Translations under genes and position numbers: made by a program
The notes under the pieces: generated by a model
What the model saw: only the letters and a program-made list of their open reading frames with translations
Databases searched by the model: none
Told to the model about the DNA's origin: nothing
Assembly (NCBI GenBank): GCA_029448655.1
Contig: JACCLO010000007.1
Span: 3,658,001 to 3,722,000 of the forward strand
DNA: 64,000 nucleotides
Reading direction: 5' to 3'
Origin: Wolfiporia cocos
Taxonomy: Eukaryota > Basidiomycota > Agaricomycetes > Polyporales > Phaeolaceae
Shown: one piece after another, positions 35,235-45,200 of the stretch
How positions within the stretch are numbered: position 1 is the stretch's first letter
Layout of the letters: each line of letters opens with the position of its first letter

Positions 35235-35469
35235 TGTCACAAATTATGGAATACGGGGTTGGAATCCCGTTGTGGCATGAATACCGCGTAGGCGCACGCT
35301 AGAAGGGTCATGGCTTAGACTCAAAGTGAAAGCGTGGGAATATGAACTACACATATAGCGTGTCCCGCCTATAACAGCTAAGCTGTTATAGTGGCCCTTT
35401 TGGCTAAGGGGTGTTGGACGCATGTCCCCATAGAGCGCCGGTCTGGGACTGCCGGTGGTATCTGTGACA
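35235..35469 (+). repeat. 3' LTR of the TRIM-like element G
   Basis: 235 bp, preceded by the purine tract and followed by the GACGA duplication. Confidence 0.92.
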
Positions 35470-35848
35470 GACGATAAAGAACGTCTATCCCTTACCACTG
35501 ATCTCAGAGCTCCTGGAAAAGCTAAAAGGAGCAAAGATCTTCACAAAAATGGACCTTAGAGCGGGATACAACAACGTGCGAATCAAAAAAGGAGACGAAT
35601 GGAAAGCGGCCTTCAAAACAAACCAAGGGTTGTACGAGCCCACGGTTATGTTTTTCGGATTGTGCAATGCACCCGGGACCTTCCAAGCAATGATGAACGA
35701 CACCCTGAAAAAAGAAATCCTCGAAGGATGGGTGCTTGTTTATATGGACGACATCCTCATTTTCTCAGAAGACGAGAAAGTACACAAGGAACGGGAACAG
35801 CGGATCCTTCAGAGATTGGTGGATAACCATCTCTTTGTGAAACCCGAG

Positions 35849-36411
35849 TGTCACGGTTTCTCTTATTTTTCCCTATTTTTCCCTATTTCTCTCTGATTTT
35901 CTACAGCTCGTTCTACTCGCTTTCCGTATCACGTTATGTCTCGCCCTTATCTCACTCTCGTAGATAACTCTTATCTTATCTCTTGTGCACGTTAGCTCAG
36001 CGCCTATCACGGCGCCTCGTCTTATCTGTAGACATATCTTATCTTTCCTGCACGTGACCCTACAAAGAGTTCACAACATACGTTGCCACACGTCACATGG
36101 CTTTCTAGTGACTCGCGTCACCTGCCGCTGGCTCACGCTCAGTCAGCGGCCTAACTCACGTCACATGCTGTAGCCTTATGCTCAGTCAGCGACCTTTGGA
36201 ACTATCACAAGCTTCGGGTCGTACCATTACCGGTACATAACCCTACGCCCTGCGGTATCACTAGTCTTACCTACGGTGTTATGGGTCTTACCCTTCATGT
36301 ATATAAGCTGGCCTCTGAGTACGTTGTAGACTCAGAATAGTTCTCCTCGACAATCGACTAGTTGTTCTTACCAACTGCTTGACTCTTACACCTCACTCTT
36401 ATCAACACCGC
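35849..36411 (+). repeat. Truncated family A LTR
   Basis: The first 563 bp of an A LTR with the extra CTCAGTCAGCG duplication, like the LTR at 30122. It stops at ...CAACACCGC, where family B copy B2 begins. The last five bases ACCGC pair with the ACCGC next to 10910, so this piece and 10864-10909 were once the two sides of one insertion site. The 5' flank is CCGAG in element F RT. Confidence 0.88.
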
Positions 36412-37108
36412 TGTCACAGATTTGGGACATGCCACTATTTTTCCCGTATTTCTACCTATTTATCTGGTATTTCTACGACCTTGTAGACGTTTATGCTGCT
36501 AAGCGCCCGTCTACACGTACACGCAACCAAACAACACGTACACAACGCGGTATACGTCCACCTGTCATAACAACACGTACATAACACGTTTGTACGCGCC
36601 AATGACTCAGCGGACTAACCTCCGGTGTCACGCGCCTTACTCATATCCCGGTACCGGGCTATGTCAGTACAATTGGATAAGCGGCCCGCTCGTTATCACA
36701 TGCCAATGCCCTTAGTATTACTCATATCCCGATACCGGTATATAGTTATCACGTGCATGGCTTACTAACGTAGCTACAGCCACTTCACAACATGGACCTA
36801 CGGTCCAAACAAACACTCTTACTGGTGCGGCCATTACCGGCGCACATGGTCTACTGTAGTTTACGACTTAGCTGTATTAGTTATGTCTGCGCACAGACCG
36901 TCTTCATGTTTGGCTCCCTTACTGGTAACCAAACAACGCATGTATATAAGTAGGGCTATCACTACGATAAGCCTTAGATTTGTTCTCTGCATTCGCACAG
37001 TCACATAACATCTCTGCTTGCGCCCACTAGTCTCCTCACCAATCTCCAGCAACTACTTCAAGTCGCTTCCAAGGTTATAGTGTGAGTCCCACAGTCTAGT
37101 CTGTGTCA
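36412..37108 (+). repeat. Family B 5' LTR of copy B2
   Basis: 697 bp. TATATAA at 36943-36949 and predicted transcript start AGATTTGTTCT at 36976-36986. One difference seen from the B1 3' LTR (10910-11606), but at least fifteen from the 3' LTR of its own copy. Confidence 0.92.
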
Positions 37109-37110
37109 TA

Positions 37111-37121
37111 AGAACAAATCT
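37111..37121 (+). promoter_or_regulatory. Self-primer binding site, copy B2
   Basis: AGAACAAATCT; exact complement of 36976-36986. Confidence 0.76.
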
Positions 37122-38153
37122 CCCCCTACCCCCGCCCTTGCGCTTGCGCTTGGGTCTGGGTTTCTATCCTACAGGGGTATATTGCTCGTTGCTGCGCACA
37201 TCCCTTTCTGCCTGACAAGGCGATTGGGGTGATAGTTGAGATCTGGGGGATACATCGCCATCCTCGGCAGAGGATTGGCAACCAGGGAAGCCACACCGCC
37301 TTTTTAGGCAGGAGGCCTACCTAACCCGGACTCCAGGGTCAAGGAGACATGGTCCTCGCTGACAAGCTTGGACTATGCGCGGTTAAGACCCGCCTGTGGA
37401 AAAAAGGGGACGGTCTGCCTGTGTGCGCCCAACCCCCTGTCATGGCAAGCGTTGTTCAGCGCCCCATCACTATCCACAGGGTCATCATTATGATGGCATG
37501 GGAATTTTCCAAAGCCGCCTCCCAGGCGTAAGGGACCTGCTTTGAACCCGTTATGGGAAAAGCAGTGAGGGGGGTGACGTAAAAAATCACCCTGCCATAG
37601 GTCACTCGCGGTAGCCAATAGCATAAGTCCTCCGGGCAGCTCGGCGTGCGAGCATGGGTCAAACGGATTTGGGGCCCCATTGGAAGAGAAGCGCGTGGCC
37701 CACTCCTTCGGGATGTGGAGCGCTGCTGTCTCGCGATCTTAGATCGACAGTGGTTTTTTAGCCCTGATGTGACACCCATGTGGCTACAGACGGCAACCTC
37801 ATTGTTGAAGCATGGACAGGCTAAGGGATGTAAAATCCCAGCCACTTTCCGGCATCGTCCCTCCGGGGCGGTGTCGTGTATCCGAATCCCAATCATCTGA
37901 CCCAGGAACCGGCCTGGCAGTCAGCAACTCTACCCCTGGAGTCGGCGCCTCTGACCGTTAGGGTCATGCGAATATCCGCGCCGTCTCGGCACAGGGTTTG
38001 CGCGCAACATAAGAGTAATTATGCCCCGTAGTACACCTTCTTTGCTCCTGAAAAGGAGTCCACTACCCTACCTTACATAACCCCTTCTATTCCTGTTCTT
38101 GGACGTATCACTGGGAAACTTTGTTTCTCATGAAAGCTGCACTTTCTAGAATC
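37122..38153 (+). other. Leader of family B, copy B2
   Basis: About 1 kb between primer site and ORF0; near-identical to the B1 leader. No supported gene on either strand. Confidence 0.65.
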
Positions 38154-40153
38154 ATGCCCCGCGTTACCCGTCGCACCCGTGGCTCCTCCACTGCCCCCTA
38201 CGTTAAGCCGGCGAAGCGGTCCCTTCTCAGCCGCATCGACACCGCCGACATTCCTCGGGCAGAGGACGTCACCTACACCCTTCCTGTAAAGGAAGACTAC
38301 ACCGGGAAGCTCCATCTTTGGGAGATTCCCGTCCACATGCCAAAGCATATTGCTGAGGCTGGGAAACCCGCTCCTCGACCTCCCAAACCAGTTCCGCTCG
38401 CTAAGCGTATCTGGACAGAGGAAGAGAAGCTAGCCGCTTCCATTACCGCCATGGAGAACCTAATCGAACTCCGCGAACTCAACAAGCTCAAGCTCGCCCG
38501 CGATAAGCTGAATAAGCGAATCGCCGCCAAACAAGCCGCCAAGGAAGCCAAACAAGCAGCTTCTTCACTGGCCCTCCGTCTCTCCAGCCCGGCGGCCGGA
38601 CCTCCGGTTCCGGCCAACCACAAGATTCTCAACCCTTCCCTCGTCTTCGGGAAGAAGAAGCCTCTCCAAGCATGCGATCAAGTTATTCCCATGCTAGAAG
38701 GCACTCTCACTCGTCTCACTCCTCTCGCCAACCACCCCCCTAATTACCCAGGCTTCCACATGGAAAACGACATGTGTTTCCATACTATGGTAGTAGAATT
38801 GGAGGACTTGGTGGATAACGTAAAGGATAGAGCGAGACGGGGGAGGATCACCAATAGAGACTGGAGAATTATGAAAAAGTATTGCAAACAGCTCGGCAAT
38901 ATTTCCTTTTTGGATTGGCGTACGTGACACAGATGGCTCTGTGGGACTCACCACGCCAGTATCCTTGCGATGAACTAAGGCGACGAGGTGAGGTAGAGGT
39001 TATCAGACGCTATAGTAGGTGGAAGGTTCTTCTACGGCGTACGCCGAGAAGAATAGAACTAGAGTTATAGGCCGTCAAGGCCCTACTTATATACATAATA
39101 ATATCAGGTCATGTGCTACTGTATAGTGCATGCCCGATAAGGAGTGTGGGCTTGGTTGCCATAAGGGCGACCAAGTGATACGACTACTCTACAAAGGCCG
39201 TGACCCGCCGGTAATGGCCGAGCCAATGGTAAAAGAGAGAGCGTGTGGTCTCATCGTTAGATGGACATGTGAAGACGGGCGCAGCCCGGGTATAAGGGAT
39301 GCCGGTTGCCGGATACCGTGAGGTATAATGGCGATTGGCCGGTCATCGTGTGCTGACCAAGGCGGAACGCTGAGGTCGTAATGCTATTGGGCCAGCAGGC
39401 ACCGTAGCATGTGATATGTCCGGACCGGATGGTTACCGGAACATATGGTGGTCTTAGCCGTGAGGCGAGGACCGGTGTTTGGGCAACGCCGTGATGGCAG
39501 AAGCCCGGGACTTGGAGAACCCCGAGTCCGTGGGATGGCCGAGAAGGCCGAGCCTATAGCGATATTGCCTTGATGCTAATATAGTGCTATTTGGCCGTGT
39601 TGCCATTATTATGCGAAGGCGTGGCGCGCCTGAGGTGCCATTGTGATCAAGGATCTTATGGCGGTGGGAAGCCGGGAAGGCCGACCCAATAGTACAAGGC
39701 CGCGAGGCACTGTTTGTACATGTGGACATTATTATGCGAGCGTGCCGCGCTCGGCCTATCATTATGATCTAAGATCTATGACGTGGCTGGTCTTGCTCTG
39801 ACGGGCGAGACCTATGACGTATGCTGTAGTGTTGCTATTGGACGTGGTTGTACCGTAGCGTTACGTAAGCTAGTCATGTGGTTGATAAGCCCAGTTAAGA
39901 GCTTGTCGTGGTGGCAATGGGAGTTAACCCGTAGATAACTTGTAGGTAGACGTATAAATCCCAGGTAAATTGCTATAATCGTAGGAAAAATGCTGTAAGC
40001 CCCAGATAAATCTGTGACAGTACGGACTTGGCTCGTATCGTAGCAGAATGCGTAGCGCTACAAATTACTTTTGCCTTCGGTGTAGCACCACCTGACAAGG
40101 TGGCAGGGCCCTCAACTACTTCGGTAGAAGAGGATATACTCGCGATTGTATAG
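38154..40153 (+). pseudogene. ORF0 of family B, copy B2, split by solo LTR J
   Basis: Two parts, 38154-38924 and 40025-40153, rejoin in frame once the 1095-bp LTR and its GTACG duplication are removed. The result would match the B1 ORF0 closely (basic N-terminus, L-W-E-I-P, coiled coil, G-R-I-T-N-R-D-W-R domain). The LTR interrupts the conserved C-terminal domain directly after the residues D-W-R-T, so the encoded protein is cut short. Confidence 0.82.
38925..40019 (-). repeat. Solo LTR, family J (1095 bp)
   Basis: Bounded by TGTCACAG and TGTGTCA on the minus strand, with perfect GTACG duplications (38920-38924 and 40020-40024). On the minus strand TATATAA (about 39090-39096) is followed 33 bp later by AGTTCTATTCT, which predicts the transcript start. 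A CACAGA/TCTGTG hairpin lies at the U5 end. No internal region of this family is in the window. It is the longest LTR here and its U3 is rich in short GGCCG repeats. Confidence 0.88.
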
Positions 40154-40297
40154 TAGAAATACTATCATCTTTTAACTCTGAAATAGAGTGCGAGTGTGAT
40201 CTATAACGAAAGTTGCAGCTTTCAAACCCAATCCCTTCTTAAGAATCTAAGACAATGAGTAACCGGAAACTAACATTCGTCACAAACAGTATTCACA

Positions 40298-42289
40298 ATG
40301 TCTTCCACCTCCTCCGTTAGCACCCCCCTCGCCCCCCGCAAGATGCGCCTCCGCTCAGAAGGTCCGGTAACCCCGGTAGCAGGGACCTCAGGAACTCAAC
40401 CCCTGGTGACCTTGGAGCACCTAAGCGAGGAAGAGGAAGAGGAAGAGGAAGAGGACGCACTCGAGTACGTCCCCCCACAAAGGGACTCCCCGTCCAATCC
40501 CATGGGAACGCGTCCGGGCACACCTATCCCCGGATACCCCCCGGCTCGCTACACCCATCCGATCGGGCCCGTAACAACCCTGGAAATGGAATTCTCGGGT
40601 CCAGCACGACGAACCAACGCCGAGGTCGAAACAGGCCTCAAGTCGTACCTCCCAGAGGAGGAGCACCACAAGGTAGATGGACCCCTTCATGGGGAAATTC
40701 TCGACGCCGCCGTACAACGAAGTGCGGCAATCAGTCACGACACGACCGAGATCCTCGGTCGGATGGTGCACGCCCGCCTGGAGCGAATCCATGGCAGAAT
40801 CGACTCCCTGGCTGGGCAATCCAGGGCAATCGAACAGAAGGCCCAAGACGAGCTACACGAAGCGGTCAATTCGGTCCGCAACGAGGTGCTGTCCACTCTG
40901 GTGGACCTTGGCAAGGAACTCCGGCAGGAATACACCGCCAAGTTCTCCGCAATGGAGAAAGAACTCCGGAAGGACTACCGGTCCCGGCTTGACGACCTCG
41001 AGGATGCGTTCGCCGAGCGAATGGAGAAGGTTGAGGAGGAACTTCGGAGGAGTCGCAAGAATCCCTCCGTTCCCAACCCTCCCGGTGTCCGCACGCCACC
41101 GGAAGACCCAGCACCGGCCCCCGGCAATGCTCAAACCTGTGCAGCCGAGGCCGCTGCCGCCGCACAAGCTGCAGCCGCTGCTGCAACAGCCGTCGCCCCG
41201 CAGATTCAAGGTCTGCCTCAAAACCTGAAAATCCCCCCTCCCCCCGAATTCTCTGGGTCATCTGGAAAGGTGACTGCGCAGGAATGGGTGGAGAAGATGG
41301 GCCTGTACTTCGGTACGCTCAGGGTCTACGACGACCACGACCGTATCACTACGGCCCTCTTCCGCGTCACAGGGGACGCATACAAATTTTTCTCGCCTCT
41401 CATCAAGAAGGCAGGAAACGGAGAACCTCTTGGCACCTGGGAGGACTTCACCAAGTCAGTCATGGTGCAATATGGGAAAATGACGGATAAGGAGATCGCA
41501 AAAAAGGAAATTCGCGGCTACTACGGTACCAAGGGCAAGGAACTGGCAGAATCGAATTACTTCAATTACTGTGAACGATTCCGCACCCTCGGCCGCCTCT
41601 CCGAAACCGCCAATGAGACTCTGGTATGGGAATTCACCGAGACTCTCCCTGAAAAGGTTAAGGACACCTTGAACGTCCTCGGTAAGACCCCGTTCTTCAA
41701 GGCCCCGACCGACATCGAGCCCCTCATCGACTTTGCTCTGGAAATGTACCAAACGTCATATCCAGACAAAATCAAGGGTTCGATCTTCGAGAAGGCCAGC
41801 AAAAAGGACTCGGCCCCTGCCGAAAAGAAAGAGACGTCCTCCGCTTCTGCGAAGAAGTCGGAGAAAAAGAAGGACAAGGGAAAGGCGCCCGCCAAAGCCC
41901 CCGCCGACACCACCAACGCTGTCTGCACATACTGCAAGCAGACAGGACATTACTTCAACAAATGTCCTAAGCTTGCGGCAGACAAGGCCGCGGGAACGTT
42001 CGTGCCTGCCGCTCAGCGGGCCGAACAACAAAGGGCGAAGGAAGCAGCTGCCGCGTCTGGAAAGACCACGGCTGCTCCTTCGGGTAGTGGAAAGGGACAG
42101 GCTTCTGGCAAGAAGCCGTACTCGGCGCCCCCCGCGGATGGCAAGACGTATCGTGCCCGAACGATCTGGGAAGAAGTGATGGCTGACTCAAGCTCAGCAG
42201 GACCCTCGGCCCCCGCCACCACCGTCGCCAATGTCGGGACCATCTCGGTTCCCCTCGCCCCAACCACACGTCTCGAAGACGTTCTGTGA
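40298..42289 (+). CDS. gag: Family B Gag (copy B2), intact
   Basis: 663 residues from the ATG at 40298 (MSSTSSVSTP). An acidic Glu run lies near residues 45-56, a coiled coil at about 150-260, an Ala-rich linker at 285-305, the gag core at about 315-480, and a canonical zinc knuckle CX2CX4HX4C near 41932-41975. The C-terminus is Ala/Pro/Ser-rich. The stop TGA (42287-42289) is overlapped by pol in the +1 frame; the pol frame is open from 42231. It assembles the particle that packages element RNA. No lesion is visible. Confidence 0.92.
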   Translation: MSSTSSVSTPLAPRKMRLRSEGPVTPVAGTSGTQPLVTLEHLSEEEEEEEEEDALEYVPPQRDSPSNPMGTRPGTPIPGYPPARYTHPIGPVTTLEMEFSGPARRTNAEVETGLKSYLPEEEHHKVDGPLHGEILDAAVQRSAAISHDTTEILGRMVHARLERIHGRIDSLAGQSRAIEQKAQDELHEAVNSVRNEVLSTLVDLGKELRQEYTAKFSAMEKELRKDYRSRLDDLEDAFAERMEKVEEELRRSRKNPSVPNPPGVRTPPEDPAPAPGNAQTCAAEAAAAAQAAAAAATAVAPQIQGLPQNLKIPPPPEFSGSSGKVTAQEWVEKMGLYFGTLRVYDDHDRITTALFRVTGDAYKFFSPLIKKAGNGEPLGTWEDFTKSVMVQYGKMTDKEIAKKEIRGYYGTKGKELAESNYFNYCERFRTLGRLSETANETLVWEFTETLPEKVKDTLNVLGKTPFFKAPTDIEPLIDFALEMYQTSYPDKIKGSIFEKASKKDSAPAEKKETSSASAKKSEKKKDKGKAPAKAPADTTNAVCTYCKQTGHYFNKCPKLAADKAAGTFVPAAQRAEQQRAKEAAAASGKTTAAPSGSGKGQASGKKPYSAPPADGKTYRARTIWEEVMADSSSAGPSAPATTVANVGTISVPLAPTTRLEDVL

Positions 42290-45200
42290 AGAACACACCA
42301 GCCCCGCAGCGGCTGGGAGTGTACAGCGCCCCGAAGAAGCGCACCTCTACGAAGAGGCTTCACAGAGACCCCTCATCTTGTGGGAAGATAAGGCGGTCGT
42401 ACGTCACCCGGTATCCCATCTCGGTATATTCGGTAACTCGGCAATGGACTTTGCCCGGAGGACAAGGACACTAGCTACACGTGCCCCTCCTGTACAATAC
42501 TTTTATCCTGACCCGCTCGCGCTGAAGTTTTTCACTTTGTATAATGTACATGGAAAAGATTCTCGAGACGACAATAAATCGTTCTCTATCGAAGTGGAAC
42601 TGTGGGTATACGGAAAGAAAGTAAACGCCATGGCATTAATCGACACCGGTGCATCAATAAGCGTCATCGATAAGAAACTCGTACATGAGGAGAAGCTAGT
42701 CACTCAGAAACTACCTTCACCTCTCGAGATTCGAAACGCCGACGGTACCTCTAATACCGCCGGTAATATCAATATGGCAGTAAAAGCTTATATGGTGCAC
42801 GAGGAACACAAGTCCACCGAATTCTTGTACGTAATGGACGTACAGAATGCGGATGTGATCCTCGGATATGACTGGTTCCTGAAACACAACCCGGACTTCA
42901 ATTGGCCGGAAGGAACCTTCACATATCGGTGTACGCAAAAATGTAAACATGGCAAACGGGTTTCGATTTCTGAGGAAGAAGATGAAATCGAACCCCGCAA
43001 CATCTATCAGATCATCAATGACTTTCCAATAGATTTTCTCGGCTTAGAGGAGCCTGAGAATCCCTTTGTCGTTTGGGTGAACACCCTTGACGAAGGAACG
43101 GAACTCCTTATCGATGCCATTCAGTCGATAACGGAGAAGTCGGATGATGAATTCCTGACAGATGCGGATCTCCAGAAATGGAAATCTTTGGTTCCGGAGG
43201 AATACCAGGAGTTTGGTCCCACGGTATTTTCTCAACGCGCATCCGAAAGGATGCCCGAACGGAAACCATACGATCACGCCATCGACTTCCCCGATGACGC
43301 GGTACTACCGCCCCCGAGTAAGGCATACAAGATGTCTCCTCAGGAAGCGAACTCGTTAGATCAGTGGATTCAGGAAGAGTTACGGAAGGGCTACATCCGA
43401 CACTCAAAATCCCCGATCGCGAGCCCGGTCTTCTTCGTCCCTAAAAAAGACGGCGGAGCCCGAATGGTAGTCGATTACCGAAAAGTAAACGACTTGACCA
43501 TTAAAAACAGGTACCCTCTCCCACGCATAGACGAGCTTATCGATAAGCTTAGCCAGGCTTCGATATTTACGAAGCTCGACTTGCGTTGGGGTTACAACAA
43601 CGTAAGAATCAAGGAGGGAGATGAATGGAAGACCGCATTCATTACGCCTAACGGCCTTTACGAAGCCGTAGTCATGTACTTCGGTTTTTGTAATGCACCC
43701 AGCACGTTCCAACACATGATGAACGATATTCTAGGTGACCTTATCAGAGAAGGAAAGGTCATTGTCTACCTAGACGACATCCTTGTGTTCGGAAACGACC
43801 TGTTGGAACACCATCGTATTGTCAAGCAAGTATTACAAATCTTGCAAGACAACGACTTGTTCGCGAAGCCTGAAAAGTGCTTCTTTGAACAAAGCAGTAT
43901 TGAATACCTGGGAATGATCATTTCCAAAGGAAAAGTCGAAATGGACCCTAAGAAGGTAGCCGGTGTCATGGACTGGCCTACACCTGCCAAGGTGAAGGAC
44001 GTCCAAGCCTTTGTTGGCTTCGCCAACTACTACCGTCGGTTCATTAAAGATTTCTCCAAAGTGGTTAAGCCGTTAACCGAACTGTCCAAGAAAAACACGC
44101 AATGGAACTGGGGACCCGAACAAGCGGAAGCCTTCCAAACTCTCAAGGAAGCTTTCACATCGGCTCCAATACTCCGGATCCCAGATCAGGAGTCCCCGTT
44201 CCGCGTGGAAGCGGATTCTTCCGATTACGCAACTGGTGCAGTGCTATCACAATACTCTTCGGAGGATAAGCTCTGGCACCCGGTAGCCTTTTACTCGAAA
44301 TCTCTATCAGCACCCGAAAGGAACTATGAGATTTACGATAAGGAGTTGCTCGCAATCATCCGCGCTCTAGAGGAATGGAGACATTACCTCGAAGGACACC
44401 CACACAAATTTGAAGTATGGTCGGATCATCTCAATCTGACATATTTCAAATCGGCACAACGGCTAACCCGGAGACAGGCACGTTGGAGTCTTTACCTGAC
44501 AAGGTTCAACTTCACCATGTGCCACAAACCCGGTAAAACAATGCTTACGGCTGATCCTCTGTCACGGAGGCCAGACCATGAAGAGGGGGTGGAACTCGAC
44601 AATCGCGATCAAATTTTGCTGAAACCGGAATACTTTACGGTTAGGGCGCTAGAAGCGTCACAGCAGGAGATACAATCAGGCGACGAGGACCTTCTCCGAC
44701 AAATCCGACAAGCCCTCATGGACGATCAAATTACCAAGGATTACCAGGAACTACTGAAAAGTGGTCCCAAGGAATTCGGTAAAGATCTCCAGGAATGGAA
44801 CATGGAGGCCGGATTACTCCTCAGACGAGGAAAAGTGTACGTTCCAAAAGAGCCTAAGGAATTGCGCACGAAGATTCTGGAGTTACATCATGACCATGTG
44901 ACGGCCGGACACTTCGGACGATGGAAGACCTATGAACTTCTATCACGTAATTACTGGTGGCCTGGAATGACCACGATGGTAAAGCAATACGTGGAAGGTT
45001 GTGACACATGTCAACGCATGAAGAACCACAACCAGACCCCGTACGGACCCCTGCAACCGCTCCCAGTTCCGGAAGCACCTTGGGACACCGTCACAATTGA
45101 CCTTATCGTCCACCTACCACCCAGCGGCGAATTGAAACAATTCAATGCTATTATGGTAATAGTGGACCGGCTTACCAAACGAGCACATTTCATTCCCACG

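Larger units (their letters stand above)
34528..35469 (+). mobile_element. TRIM-like non-autonomous LTR element G
   Basis: Two 235-bp LTRs (34528-34762 and 35235-35469), differing at one base as far as I can see, enclose 472 bp without genes. Perfect GACGA duplications flank it (34523-34527, 35470-35474). A primer site follows the first LTR and the purine tract AAAAGAGGGGGTAA precedes the second. It is complete and recent, inserted in the RT of element F. Confidence 0.93.
30722..35848 (+). mobile_element. Gypsy element F, degraded and without its own LTRs
   Basis: A separate lineage from A, B and D: canonical CCHC Gag, and a dUTPase between protease and RT. It is broken by a solo LTR (32636-33093) and a TRIM-like element (34528-35469) and cut off within RT at 35848 by an A LTR. 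The 5' part (30722-31055) holds an open stretch (30796-30978) that may be remains of an upstream coding region; I cannot identify it. Confidence 0.8.
33099..35848 (+). pseudogene. pol: Element F Pol: protease-dUTPase-RT, truncated
   Basis: Protease region near 33235-33275 reads A-L-I-D-S-E-A, where the family motif is D-S-G, so the catalytic motif is damaged. A complete dUTPase follows (about 33598-33990) with motifs [32 protein letters not shown] and KGFGSTD. RT begins near 34230; it is interrupted at 34527 by the TRIM-like element (GACGA duplication) and resumes at 35475 in frame, including the YMDD box near 35740. It ends at 35848 where an A LTR abuts. RNase H, integrase and chromodomain are missing. 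The dUTPase position distinguishes it from the other elements here. Confidence 0.82.

Noticed and set aside
37109..37121. tRNA-primed reverse transcription
   Set aside because: No TGG follows any LTR, while an 11-base match to the element's own LTR is always there.
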